Positions 17,605 through 25,574 of a stretch of 64,000 nt of DNA are shown in pieces (the stretch's first letter is position 1; each line of letters opens with the position of its first letter). Under the pieces are notes generated by a model. That model worked only from the letters and a program-made list of their open reading frames with translations. It made no database searches and had not been told where the DNA came from. Origin of the DNA: HXMU1420-13 sp965249965 (GTDB lineage: Bacteria > Bacteroidota > Rhodothermia > Balneolales > Balneolaceae); contig OZ252262.1 of NCBI GenBank assembly GCA_965249965.1, positions 248,001 through 312,000 of the forward strand, read 5' to 3'. Position numbers and translations under genes: made by a program.

Positions 17605-18102
17605 ATAGGTGTTAACCCAATACTGATTCTGAAGATTAGAAATTGTTACCCCATTACTAGTAGAAGCATGCATAAATTGCTCTCCATTTATCATTACTCC
17701 AACGTGATAGGTATCTCTTCCGGTTTTAAAGAAAACCATATCTCCAATTTTAATATTTCTCTTTCGAACAGAATTGCCCAACAGTATTTGCTCACGAGTT
17801 GTTCTTGGAAGTGTAATTCCTAGATAATCTTTGTACACAACCTGCATAAAAGCAGAACAATCAATTCCTCTCGAGTTAGTGCCACCAAGCAAATAGCGGG
17901 TGCCTTTCCAATCAGAGAATGCATCATCTAATTTGCTTCTAAGTTCACGTTCGCTTCTCGAAAAATTGATAGGCACAGTAGCATTTGCGCCATCAACAAT
18001 AGTATTATCTTCCCAAGGAATTACCCCTCTTTGAATTACACCACAAGAGGTAAATAATAATCCTGAAACGATAACCAACGTAATTTTATTCAGCTTTTTC
18101 AT
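17581..18102 (-). CDS. NlpC/P60 (C40) family peptidoglycan endopeptidase lipoprotein
   Basis: 173 residues from the ATG at 18102 (a TTG two codons upstream is possible). A lipoprotein-type signal ends at Cys20 (SGLLFTSC). The catalytic domain shows GGTNSRGIDCSAFMQ with Cys82, TYHVGVMINGEQFMHAST with His133, and the third polar residue region after His145, matching the cysteine peptidases that cut within the peptide stem of peptidoglycan. It is probably outer-membrane anchored. It converges on the GlmU-like gene with a 24-bp overlap of coding ends, and is divergent from pdxJ by 77 bp. Confidence 0.9.
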   Translation of the reverse strand: MKKLNKITLVIVSGLLFTSCGVIQRGVIPWEDNTIVDGANATVPINFSRSERELRSKLDDAFSDWKGTRYLLGGTNSRGIDCSAFMQVVYKDYLGITLPRTTREQILLGNSVRKRNIKIGDMVFFKTGRDTYHVGVMINGEQFMHASTSNGVTISNLQNQYWVNTYLTTRRIL

Positions 18103-18179
18103 CCCCAAAATTTTTGAGCTAATAAATATAGCTACTATTATCTATTTTCAAAGTTAAATCAAGCAGATTTTAATACACT

Positions 18180-18914
18180 ATGAGGTTATTGGTTAATATT
18201 GATCATGTTGCAACACTTCGAAATGCTCGAGGTGAGGGTTATCCACGTCCCGTTGAAGCAGCTAAGGTTTGTGAAGATGCTGGTGCACATGGTATTGTTT
18301 TTCATCTACGTGGAGACCGGCGACATATCCAGGACAACGATGTAATAGAGCTTCAGGAAAGTGTACGTGGAACCCTTGATTTTGAGATGGCTGCCACTGA
18401 TGAGATGATAGGCATATTGTTAAAAACGAAACCTCACCTTTGCACGCTTGTACCTGAAGGCAGGGAAGAACTTACAACTGAAGGCGGACTAAATATGAGC
18501 ACGGTTTTTGATGACTTTAAAAACCGAGTATTTCCTATGATAAAGCCAGCCGGCATCGAAATAAGTCTTTTTCTCGATCCTAATAAAGACGATATAGAAA
18601 AAGCTCATATTCTTGGCGCCGAGGCTATTGAATTGCATACCGGTAACTATGCCAATGCCAATACAAAGGATGAGCAATACAAAGAAATTATCCGTTTGCG
18701 AGAAGCGGCAATTCTTGCTCATAAGCTTGGAATGAAAGTTAATGCAGGGCATGGATTGAACCTTCAAAACTTGCCAACTCTTTTAGAAGTAGTTCCATTT
18801 TTAAATGAAATTAGTATTGGGCATGCACTCATCAGCCAGGCTATTTATTGGGGGTTACCTAAAACTGTAAAAGCATTTTTGGAAGTAATGAGTATCCATG
18901 AGGATGTTCAGTGA
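18180..18914 (+). CDS. pdxJ: Pyridoxine 5'-phosphate synthase
   Basis: Condenses 1-deoxy-xylulose-5-phosphate with 3-amino-2-oxopropyl phosphate to pyridoxine 5'-phosphate in the DXP-dependent vitamin B6 pathway. The 244-residue TIM barrel opens LLVNIDHVATLRNARGE, has GIVFHLRGDRRHIQDND, LCTLVPEGREELTTEGGL, EIS(L)FLDPN, AIELHTGNYA and VNAGHGLN with NEISIGHALIS at the phosphate site. All expected blocks are present. The era gene starts with a GTG inside its stop (four-base overlap), so the pair is co-translated. Confidence 0.97.
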   Translation: MRLLVNIDHVATLRNARGEGYPRPVEAAKVCEDAGAHGIVFHLRGDRRHIQDNDVIELQESVRGTLDFEMAATDEMIGILLKTKPHLCTLVPEGREELTTEGGLNMSTVFDDFKNRVFPMIKPAGIEISLFLDPNKDDIEKAHILGAEAIELHTGNYANANTKDEQYKEIIRLREAAILAHKLGMKVNAGHGLNLQNLPTLLEVVPFLNEISIGHALISQAIYWGLPKTVKAFLEVMSIHEDVQ

Positions 18915-19801
18915 GCGAACATGTAGCACATAAGTCGGGGTATGTTGCAATTGTAGGCAAACCAAATGCCGGCAAGTCAACGTTGATGAATCAAATCCTT
19001 GGTACAAAGCTTTCCATTGCAACTCATAAAGCCCAAACAACCCGGCATCAAATTGTGGGCATCCATTCTGACGAGGATTCTCAAATCATTTTTTTGGATA
19101 CTCCCGGAATCATCAATCCTACATATGAACTGCAAAAAGCTATGATGCGATTTGTAGAAAAAGCAGAAAAAGATGCCGACCTCATTCTTTTTATTGTTGA
19201 TATACATGCTGCTGAAATTCCTGATTTCGCTTTCAAAGAATTGAAACGGTTTCAAAAACCTGTAGTGCTTGTGATCAATAAAATTGATAAAAGTGATGCT
19301 GATACCCTGGATAAAACAGTAGCCACTTTGAATTCTGCTTTTAAATTTGCTGATTCAATTTCTGTCTCAGCACTGGAAAACACAGGTCTTGATCACTTAC
19401 TTGATTCTATCAAGAAACAGCTTCTTCCTGGACCGCCTTTTTACCCGAAAGATGAATTAAGTGAACACCCGGTTCGATTTTTTGCCTCGGAATTAATTCG
19501 CGAACAACTTTTTCTCCAATATCATGAGGAGCTCCCCTACTCGGCAACGGTTGAAGTAATTCAATACGAAGAGCGGGAAGACCTCGATTTTATTAATGCA
19601 GAAGTAATTGTGAGTCGTAAATCCCAGAAAGGGATGATCATTGGCAAACATGGTGCTGCGATAAAAAAATTAGGCATGGAATCGCGAAAATCGATCGAAG
19701 AATTTGTTGGTCGGAAAGTGTATCTCGACCTACATGTGAAAGTGCGAGAAAAGTGGCGCAATAATGAACAAATGGTTCGCAATTTGGGATATCGGGCCTA
19801 A
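18911..19801 (+). CDS. era: GTPase Era
   Basis: Ribosome-assembly GTPase that binds the 3' end of 16S rRNA. The 296-residue protein has G1 GKPNAGKS (16-23), the switch region THKAQTTRHQIVG, G3 DTPG, G4 NKID and a C-terminal KH domain with GKHGAAIKKLGMESRKSIE followed by the typical end LHVKVREKWR. The start is a GTG overlapping the pdxJ stop. A YdeI-like gene follows about 30 bp later. Length and domain order are normal. Confidence 0.98.
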   Translation: MSEHVAHKSGYVAIVGKPNAGKSTLMNQILGTKLSIATHKAQTTRHQIVGIHSDEDSQIIFLDTPGIINPTYELQKAMMRFVEKAEKDADLILFIVDIHAAEIPDFAFKELKRFQKPVVLVINKIDKSDADTLDKTVATLNSAFKFADSISVSALENTGLDHLLDSIKKQLLPGPPFYPKDELSEHPVRFFASELIREQLFLQYHEELPYSATVEVIQYEEREDLDFINAEVIVSRKSQKGMIIGKHGAAIKKLGMESRKSIEEFVGRKVYLDLHVKVREKWRNNEQMVRNLGYRA

Positions 19802-19830
19802 GTTTGTTTATTCCTTTAAATGGAATAAAA

Positions 19831-20451
19831 ATGATTAAACATGTAGATGAATTTCTGGAATTAGGGTGTGGAAGATGCGCCTACTTTAGTACTCCAGAAT
19901 GTAAAGTAAACACCTGGCGAGATGAATTAGTCGCACTTCGGGAAATCATTTTAAAATCTGAGTTAAAAGAAGAATTAAAGTGGAGTAACCCCTGCTACAC
20001 GTTTGAAGAGAAGAATATCCTGATGTTAAGTGCATTAAAAAATTATGCAGTTATCGGGTTTTTTAAAGGGGCTCTACTCAACGATTCTTATAGACTATTG
20101 CAAAGTCCAGGTAAAAATTCCCAATCAGCTAAAAGGCTAGTTTATACAAACATAGATACCATTCAAGATCAGGAAACGATCATTCTTGAATATATTAAAG
20201 AAGCCATTGAAATTGAGAAAAAGGGACTCAAGGTGAACTTCAAAAAAAATCCTGAGCCAATTCCAGAAGAGCTAGATGAAATCTTTAAAAAAGACCCAAC
20301 GCTTAAAGAAGCTTTTTTTGCCCTCACACCCGGCCGCCAGCGTGGATACATCTTACACTTTTCACAACCAAAACAACCCAAAACCAGATTTTCACGCATT
20401 GAAAAGTGCACTCCGAAAATTCTCTCAGGAAAAGGATTTCATGACCAATAG
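19831..20451 (+). CDS. YdeI/OmpD-associated (DUF1801-containing) family protein
   Basis: 206 residues from the ATG at 19831; a TTG at 19804 would add nine. The first half has a DUF1801-like fold with LKEELKWSNPCYTFEEKNILMLSALKNY (about residues 47-74) and GFFKGALLND, and the C-terminal quarter carries DEIFKKDPTLKEAFFALTPGRQRGYILHFS (P-x-L-x-x-A-F-x-x-L-T-P-G-R-Q-R-G-Y), the diagnostic motif of the YdeI family. The family is named after bacteriocin/polymyxin-related phenotypes, but its biochemical activity is unknown. It probably shares a transcript with pdxJ and era. Confidence 0.85.
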   Translation: MIKHVDEFLELGCGRCAYFSTPECKVNTWRDELVALREIILKSELKEELKWSNPCYTFEEKNILMLSALKNYAVIGFFKGALLNDSYRLLQSPGKNSQSAKRLVYTNIDTIQDQETIILEYIKEAIEIEKKGLKVNFKKNPEPIPEELDEIFKKDPTLKEAFFALTPGRQRGYILHFSQPKQPKTRFSRIEKCTPKILSGKGFHDQ

Positions 20452-20615
20452 TTCATGAGATCTGACTCATCTTGCACACCTTTACGCACAGAATTTTATT
20501 CTATTTTTTATATTTATTCAGAATTTAAATGCAAAATTGTATTACGATACATTGTTTTGAGGGATTTTATTCTGAATTAAATACAAATACTTAGCTATTG
20601 TCAATTACATTTAAA

Positions 20616-20750
20616 ATGGAGTGGACAAAAAAGATTTTAAGAATGTTGTTTCTGAAACCATCATATCGTAAGCTGTACGTAATGAAATTTTCAAACCGAC
20701 ATAACTTCTGTAAATGCCCAATGATGTGTATGTGCAAATTGCATACGTAG
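20616..20750 (+). CDS. Possible 44-residue cysteine-containing small protein
   Basis: ATG at 20616 to TAG at 20748-20750. The product starts MEWTKKILRMLFLKPSYR, is strongly basic, and ends with a cluster NFCKCPMMCMCKLHT containing four cysteines in a possible metal-binding spacing. No strong ribosome site precedes it. A terminator 23 bp after the stop supports a short transcript here, but the RNA itself could be the product. I do not recognise a family. Confidence 0.25.
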   Translation: MEWTKKILRMLFLKPSYRKLYVMKFSNRHNFCKCPMMCMCKLHT

Positions 20751-20772
20751 GGTTTATAGAATAAGAATGTTT

Positions 20773-20808
20773 AAAGCCCTTTTGAATGCAATACAGAAGG
20801 GCTTTTTT
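20773..20808 (+). terminator. Intrinsic terminator upstream of the met operon
   Basis: Stem AAAGCCCTT (20773-20781) with AAGGGCTTT (20797-20805), then a T-run. It insulates the met riboswitch from upstream transcription or ends a short transcript of its own. Confidence 0.75.
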
Positions 20809-20851
20809 GTTGGATATAAATCTCACATGTTCTTTTAAAATCTATTGCATT

Positions 20852-20977
20852 CTCATAAAGAAAGGTGGAGGGATCAGGTCCTTTGAAGCCTTGGCAACCG
20901 TCTTACATATCGAAAGCCGTGTAAGAAAAGGTGCTACATCCTGTCCCGCATAAGTAATTATGCGAGGAGAAAATGAG
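20852..20977 (+). ncRNA. SAM riboswitch (SAM-I/S-box clan) aptamer
   Basis: S-adenosylmethionine-sensing leader. Visible elements: P1 pair CTCAT (20852-20856) with ATGAG (20973-20977); the conserved core AAGGTGGAGGGAT followed by CCTTTGAAGCC and GGCAACC; a perfect P3 TCTTACA/TGTAAGA (20901-20925); GGTGCTACATCC; and P4 CGCATAA/TTATGCG (20948-20965). A terminator follows directly, and the next genes are metY and metX, so high SAM should stop transcription of methionine synthesis. The exact subtype (SAM-I versus SAM-I/IV) I leave open. Confidence 0.92.
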
Positions 20978-20993
20978 TTCGAAGATGTTGGCA

Positions 20994-21029
20994 AAAGCCT
21001 CGTTCGAGCTCAAGAACGAGGCTTTTTTT
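20994..21029 (+). terminator. Riboswitch-controlled terminator (expression platform)
   Basis: Perfect 12-bp stem AAAGCCTCGTTC (20994-21005) with GAACGAGGCTTT (21014-21025), followed by seven T. It lies 17 bases after the aptamer P1 and 37 before metY, where an S-box transcription terminator is expected. Confidence 0.9.
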
Positions 21030-21065
21030 ATTAACAAATATCAACATCACTAAATAGATACTACA

Positions 21066-22394
21066 ATGAGCACCGACTTAAATTCTAGAAAATTACGTTT
21101 CGAATCCCTGCAACTACATGCAGGCCAACAACCAGATCCTACAACGGGGTCTCGCGCTGTCCCGATTTATCAAACCACCTCTTATAATTTCAAAGATTCT
21201 GAGCATGCCGCTAATCTTTTTGGATTAAGAGAATTCGGTAATATTTACACCCGAATCATGAACCCAACCACCGATGTTTTCGAGCAGCGAATTGCTGCCT
21301 TGGAAGGTGGAGTTGCAGCTCTTGCAACCTCATCGGGACAAGCTGCACAGTTTTTGGCTATTTCGAACCTGGCTGAAGCTGGTGATAATATAATCTCCAC
21401 ACAAAATTTGTATGGAGGAACATACAATCAGTTCAAAGTGACAATTCCCCGCCTCGGCATTGACGTGAAGTTTGCCGAAGAAGACACGGTTGAAGCCTTT
21501 GAAAAATTGATCGATGACAAAACAAAAGCATTTTATGTAGAATCCATTGGCAATCCGCGCGGAAATGTCGCTGATTTTGAAGGATTAGCACAACTTGGTG
21601 AGAAATATGGAATTGCACTGGTTGTTGATAATACCTTTGGTGCTGGTGGTGCTATCGTGCGTCCAATAGAGCATGGCGCTAATGTTGTCACAGCATCGGC
21701 TACAAAATGGATTGGAGGCCATGGTACTTCTATCGGTGGAGTAATTGTTGATGGAGGTAATTTCAATTGGGGAAATGGGCGATACCCACTTTTCAGTGAG
21801 CCATCACCTGGTTATCATGGCTTAAATTTCTGGGAAGTTTTTGGTTCTGATGGCCCGTTTGGCAACATCGCGTTTGCAATTCGTGCACGCGTTGAAGGTC
21901 TTCGTGATTTCGGATCATCACAATCTCCTTTTAATAGCTTTTTATTACTTCAGGGAATCGAAACTTTATCTCTGCGAGTTGAAAGACATAATGAAAATGC
22001 GTTAAAACTAGCTGGTTTTCTTAAAAACCATGAAGCCGTAGACTGGGTAAACTTTACGGGTCTGGAAGAACACCCACATCATGAGCGAGCAAAAAAATAT
22101 CTTAGAACAGGTCTATTTGGCTCAGTACTCACGTTCGGCGTTAAAGGTGGATATGACGCTGCCAAAGGGTTCATTAATAATGTAAAGCTATCGAGCCATC
22201 TGGCAAATGTTGGGGATGCAAAAACATTGGTTATTCATCCTGCATCAACAACACATCAACAATTATCAGAAACCGAACAAGCAGCCAGTGGCGTAAAGCC
22301 CGATTTGATCCGCGTTTCTGTAGGTATCGAGCATATCGATGATATTATCGAAGATTTTGAACTCGCGTTTGAAACTCTTTCAGTGCCCGTTTAA
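21066..22394 (+). CDS. metY: O-acetylhomoserine aminocarboxypropyltransferase (sulfhydrylase)
   Basis: PLP enzyme of the Cys/Met-metabolism family that makes homocysteine from O-acetylhomoserine and sulfide. 442 residues, the long MetY length. The opening FESLQLHAGQQPDPTTGSRAVPIYQTTSY is typical, with GLREFGNIYTRIMNPTTDVFEQR and the PLP lysine Lys214 in SATKWIGGHGT. The long SEPSPGYHGLNFWEVFG insertion separates MetY from MetB/MetC. It lies directly under the SAM riboswitch, with metX about 95 bp downstream, so the pair supplies homocysteine by direct sulfhydrylation. Confidence 0.96.
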   Translation: MSTDLNSRKLRFESLQLHAGQQPDPTTGSRAVPIYQTTSYNFKDSEHAANLFGLREFGNIYTRIMNPTTDVFEQRIAALEGGVAALATSSGQAAQFLAISNLAEAGDNIISTQNLYGGTYNQFKVTIPRLGIDVKFAEEDTVEAFEKLIDDKTKAFYVESIGNPRGNVADFEGLAQLGEKYGIALVVDNTFGAGGAIVRPIEHGANVVTASATKWIGGHGTSIGGVIVDGGNFNWGNGRYPLFSEPSPGYHGLNFWEVFGSDGPFGNIAFAIRARVEGLRDFGSSQSPFNSFLLLQGIETLSLRVERHNENALKLAGFLKNHEAVDWVNFTGLEEHPHHERAKKYLRTGLFGSVLTFGVKGGYDAAKGFINNVKLSSHLANVGDAKTLVIHPASTTHQQLSETEQAASGVKPDLIRVSVGIEHIDDIIEDFELAFETLSVPV

Positions 22395-22428
22395 ATATTC
22401 AAAAGAATCACTCACTACATCAGTAGTA

Positions 22429-22471
22429 ACAAGAATATCGGGGTTGAGATCTCAATCCTGATGTTCTTTTA
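22429..22471 (+). terminator. Terminator-like hairpin between metY and metX
   Basis: AAGAATATCGGGGTTGAG (22431-22448) pairs with CTCAATCCTGATGTTCTT (22451-22468) over about 18 positions, including some G-T and a few mismatches, with a short T-run after it. It could reduce transcription into metX relative to metY. Confidence 0.55.
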
Positions 22472-22488
22472 AATTCTCTTTTATACAA

Positions 22489-23535
22489 ATGGAAAGACTC
22501 GAATTACATACTTTTCAAAATCAATTTGAAACTGAATCTGGGGAACTCCTCAAAAACCCGGCGTTAGCCTGGCAGAGTTGGGGAGCATTAAATGATCAGA
22601 AAGACAATGTAATTCTAATTTGCCATGCTTTAACTGGAAACAGTGATGCAACTGACTGGTTTTCTGGATTGTTTGACAAGCATAGCTATATCGATTTAGA
22701 CAAACATTTTGTGCTATGTATTAATCATCCTGGTAGCTGTTATGGTTCAGTGGGGCCAACTTCTTTAAATCCCGATTCCAATAGCTCGTATCAAGCTCAA
22801 TTTCCTACACTAACAATCCGTGATATTGTTCAATTGGAAATTCAATTATTAGATCATCTTCAAATTAAAGAGATTGAGATGATAATTGGTGGATCTATGG
22901 GGGGCATGATTGCTCTTGAATTTTGCATTATGGATGCACGCATTCGATCTGCATGTTTAATTGCTATGGGAAAATCACACTCTGCATGGGCAATTGGAAT
23001 TAGTGAAGCACAAAGAACTGCAATAAAAGCAGACAAAAATTGGAATGATGGTTTTTATGATGAAAACCACCCACCGATTGACGGTTTGGCTGCAGCGAGA
23101 AGTATGGCAATGATTACCTATCGCAGCCCACATAATTATGACCGAAAATTTGGTAGAAACTGGAATATCCAGAAAAATCGATTTGAAGTTGAATCTTATC
23201 TTAATTATCAGGGCGAAAAATTAGTTCAACGATTTGATGCAAATTCGTACATCAAACTTACGCAGGCCATGGATTCACATGATGTAGCCAGAGGTCGCGG
23301 TACCGCAAAATCGGTATTATCTCAAATCCAGATCCCTGTCCTTATAATTGGCATCGACTCTGATATCCTGTACCCCATCCATGAACAAATCGAGTTAGCA
23401 GAGCTCATCCCGAATTCAACCTTTAGGGAAATCAAATCGAAGTATGGGCATGATGCTTTTCTTATGGAGTTTGAGCAAATAAATAATGCCTTGAAATATT
23501 TTCAGAATTTTAAGTCCGCTTACCTTACTGCCTGA
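22489..23535 (+). CDS. metX: Homoserine O-acetyltransferase
   Basis: Alpha/beta-hydrolase enzyme that transfers acetyl from acetyl-CoA to homoserine, giving the MetY substrate. The 348-residue protein has the oxyanion/HALTG region at residues 46-50, GSVGPTSLNP, and the nucleophile elbow GGSMGGM with Ser136. The remaining triad residues are Asp in GIDSDILYP and His in SKYGHDAFLMEF. Acetyl versus succinyl specificity is inferred from family resemblance and from the metY partner. No obvious terminator follows before the dcw cluster. Confidence 0.94.
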   Translation: MERLELHTFQNQFETESGELLKNPALAWQSWGALNDQKDNVILICHALTGNSDATDWFSGLFDKHSYIDLDKHFVLCINHPGSCYGSVGPTSLNPDSNSSYQAQFPTLTIRDIVQLEIQLLDHLQIKEIEMIIGGSMGGMIALEFCIMDARIRSACLIAMGKSHSAWAIGISEAQRTAIKADKNWNDGFYDENHPPIDGLAAARSMAMITYRSPHNYDRKFGRNWNIQKNRFEVESYLNYQGEKLVQRFDANSYIKLTQAMDSHDVARGRGTAKSVLSQIQIPVLIIGIDSDILYPIHEQIELAELIPNSTFREIKSKYGHDAFLMEFEQINNALKYFQNFKSAYLTA

Positions 23536-23540
23536 TTTCT

Positions 23541-23652
23541 TTTTAAAACCCAAAGTGCATAATTAGTGTAGATTTTATCATCCCTACCTAAAACTTACTT
23601 TTTAAAAAACTCTTCGCTAGTTCCTTAAAAATCTTTTTTAAAACCTAAAGTG
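23541..23652 (+). repeat. Direct repeat of 17 bp in the metX-mraZ spacer
   Basis: TTTTAAAACCCAAAGTG (23541-23557) and TTTTAAAACCTAAAGTG (23636-23652) differ at one base and are 95 bp apart. The second copy lies just upstream of the TTGACA box of the mraZ promoter. It could be a regulator site or a chance duplication. Confidence 0.6.
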
Positions 23653-23660
23653 GAATTTAT

Positions 23661-23690
23661 TTGACAGATTATGGCAAATAAGGGTACATT
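23661..23690 (+). promoter_or_regulatory. Sigma-70-like promoter of the dcw cluster
   Basis: Perfect -35 TTGACA at 23661-23666 and a -10-like TACATT at 23685-23690, spacing 18 bp. Transcription would start within the MraZ repeats just downstream. Its position about 80 bp before mraZ is as expected. Confidence 0.6.
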
Positions 23691-23715
23691 GTGGAGTGAT
23701 GTGGGAGAAAGTGGG
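23691..23715 (+). promoter_or_regulatory. MraZ-binding repeats (operator)
   Basis: Three repeats GTGGA (23691), GTGGG (23701) and GTGGG (23711) at exactly 10-bp steps, matching the TGGGN-N5 array bound by MraZ in other bacteria. They follow directly on the -10 box, so MraZ bound here would repress its own operon. Confidence 0.75.
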
Positions 23716-23768
23716 GACTTTTCTTCTACAGATCATTTAGCAATCAAATCATCTATTCCGCGGGTAAC

Positions 23769-24236
23769 GTGCATAGTTTTAAAGGCCAATACGAGCATAG
23801 CATCGACGAAAAAGGTCGTATTTCCTTTCCGGCAAAGCTTCGGAAATTGGTAGCTCCTGCCGCACAAGATCGCTTTGTTGTAGTACGCGGAATTGAAACT
23901 TGTCTTTATTTATACCCCGAAAATGAATGGCTAAATGTAGAAGCAGCGCTCAATCAGGCCAATAATTTTACCCGCGCCGGCCGTATTGCAAAGCGTAATT
24001 TTCTTCGATTTGCAGAAGATTTGTCCCTAGATAAGCAAAACCGAATCGCCATCCCCAGCGATCATTGTTCCTTTGCAGAAATTAGTTCGAAAGCTGTTTT
24101 CATTGGCATGGGACAATACATCGAAATTTGGTCCCCAGAGAAGCTTAAAGAAGCTGACGACAACCTTGATGCAGGTGCATTTGAAGAGATATTTGAAGCT
24201 GTAATGGGAGGCGGATCTACTTCCGATGCTGATTAA
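23769..24236 (+). CDS. mraZ: Transcriptional regulator MraZ
   Basis: 155-residue double AbrB-like (SpoVT-AbrB superfamily) DNA-binding protein, first gene of the dcw cluster and its autorepressor. The start is a GTG, giving HSFKGQYEHSIDEKGRISFPAKLRK, the canonical N-terminus (family MFxGxYxHxIDxKGRxxxPxKxR). The second copy of the motif is LSLDKQNRIAIPSDHCSFA with FIGMGQYIEIWSPE after it. The last residues overlap the possible first start of rsmH by 11 bases. Its operator repeats lie upstream. Confidence 0.96.
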   Translation: MHSFKGQYEHSIDEKGRISFPAKLRKLVAPAAQDRFVVVRGIETCLYLYPENEWLNVEAALNQANNFTRAGRIAKRNFLRFAEDLSLDKQNRIAIPSDHCSFAEISSKAVFIGMGQYIEIWSPEKLKEADDNLDAGAFEEIFEAVMGGGSTSDAD

Positions 24237-24237
24237 T

Positions 24238-25164
24238 ATGAGTACATATCACCAGCATATCCCGGTAATGCTTTCCGAATGCATGGATGGCTTAATTACT
24301 GACCCGAACGGCATTTATATAGACGGCACACTCGGCGGTGGCGGCCACTCAAAAGAAATATTGAACCATCTAAACACTGATGGTCATCTTTTTTCTATAG
24401 ATCAGGATGATGACGCAATAGCTGCTGCAACTGCATATATCGGCGATGATAAACGATTTACGATATTAAAAGGAAATTTCGGATACCTGACTACTCTACT
24501 ACCTCCCCCCAATCATGGTCAGGTAACCGGAATCCTTTTAGATTTAGGCGTTTCTACCCATCAGATTAAAGAAGGCGAGCGGGGTTTCAGTTTTCAGGAA
24601 GATGGCCCGCTAGACATGCGAATGGGTAACTTAACTCAACTTACTGCTTACGATGTAGTTAATAATTACGAGTACGAACAACTTCGGGATATCATTTTTC
24701 ATTATGGGGAAGAAAAAGCCAGTCGTAAAATAGCTCGGGCTATCATTGACTCCCGACCCATCGAAACAACCAATGAACTGCGCAAAGTGATTGCAGAGGT
24801 TGTTAATCAAAAGTTTTTAGTTAAAACACTTGCCAGAGTTTTTCAAGCAATACGTATAGAAGTAAATCAAGAGTTAGAAGTTCTAAAAGATGTGTTAGTA
24901 CAATCTTTAGAAGTCCTAAAAACCGGCGGAAGACTGGTTATAATGTCTTATCACTCATTAGAAGATCGATTAGTAAAACGATTTTTAAGGGCCGGGAATT
25001 TTGAAGGAAAGATAGAGAAAGATTTTTTTGGTAACGACTTGTCCCCATTTCGCCTGATTAATCGCCAGGTGATTACCCCATCTCAAAACGAAGTTACTAA
25101 AAACCCTGCAGCCCGGAGCGCTAAACTCCGAATCGCAGAAAAAACAAACGGAGGTGGCTCATGA
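24238..25164 (+). CDS. rsmH: 16S rRNA (cytosine(1402)-N4)-methyltransferase
   Basis: SAM-dependent methyltransferase (formerly MraW) acting on C1402 of 16S rRNA at the decoding centre. From the ATG at 24238 the protein is 308 residues and starts STYHQHIPVMLSECMDGL, matching the family N-terminus. A GGAGG at 24207-24211 would rather serve the ATG at 24226, which adds four residues and overlaps mraZ. Motifs: DGTLGGGGHSKEIL, SIDQDDDAI, LLDLGVSTHQI, GFSFQEDGPLDMRM, RVFQAIRIEVN(Q)EL and SYHSLEDRLVKRF. It overlaps ftsL by four bases. Confidence 0.96.
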   Translation: MSTYHQHIPVMLSECMDGLITDPNGIYIDGTLGGGGHSKEILNHLNTDGHLFSIDQDDDAIAAATAYIGDDKRFTILKGNFGYLTTLLPPPNHGQVTGILLDLGVSTHQIKEGERGFSFQEDGPLDMRMGNLTQLTAYDVVNNYEYEQLRDIIFHYGEEKASRKIARAIIDSRPIETTNELRKVIAEVVNQKFLVKTLARVFQAIRIEVNQELEVLKDVLVQSLEVLKTGGRLVIMSYHSLEDRLVKRFLRAGNFEGKIEKDFFGNDLSPFRLINRQVITPSQNEVTKNPAARSAKLRIAEKTNGGGS

Positions 25165-25574
25165 TGGTGCAATCCCCACTTAAGCGTCGCGAAGTGCAGC
25201 CAAACCTCAGAAAAGTCCCCAAACCCGACATAACGCCCTCGTCTTCTTCAGGAAAAAAACTTAAAGCAAACAGGAAAAAACTTGCGGGAACAAAACCTAA
25301 TCTACCTAAGATTAAACCCGGAAGTGTAATATTACTAAGCTTAGTTCTAGGCGCAATTGGGTTTGCTTATCTAACGCATGTTTTTGCAACCCAGCAATTA
25401 CTCTACGACGTGCAAATTCTCGAAAACGAGTACAACAAAGCCCGACAAACCCATGATGAGCTTAAGTTGCGCTATGACCGGCTTATAGGACCAGCGGAAA
25501 TTTATGATAAGGCTCAAGAAGCAGGTTTTATCAATGGTGGCCCGGCAGACTACATAATTACGGTGGAAGAATGA
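25161..25574 (+). CDS. ftsL: FtsL-like cell division protein
   Basis: 137-residue bitopic protein at the ftsL position. A long basic, proline-rich cytoplasmic tail (about residues 1-50) precedes one membrane helix (SVILLSLVLGAIGFAYLTHVF, around residues 53-73) and a short periplasmic helix rich in heptads (LLYDVQILENEYNKARQTHDEL) expected to pair with FtsB/DivIC. Primary sequence of FtsL is poorly conserved, so the name rests on topology and position between rsmH and ftsI. GGAGG at 25150-25154 is six bases before the start. It overlaps rsmH and ftsI by four bases each. Confidence 0.78.
   Translation: MMVQSPLKRREVQPNLRKVPKPDITPSSSSGKKLKANRKKLAGTKPNLPKIKPGSVILLSLVLGAIGFAYLTHVFATQQLLYDVQILENEYNKARQTHDELKLRYDRLIGPAEIYDKAQEAGFINGGPADYIITVEE

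Larger units (their letters stand above)
20452..20851 (+). other. 400-bp intergenic region before the SAM riboswitch
   Basis: AT-rich spacer. It holds an imperfect direct repeat (TTTATTC-A/T-GAATT…AAAT near 20512 and 20566), a 44-codon frame at 20616-20750 and an intrinsic terminator at 20773-20808. The terminator lies more than 300 bp after the YdeI-like stop, so a separate short transcript may end there. The promoter of the met operon must lie between 20808 and 20852. Confidence 0.45.
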
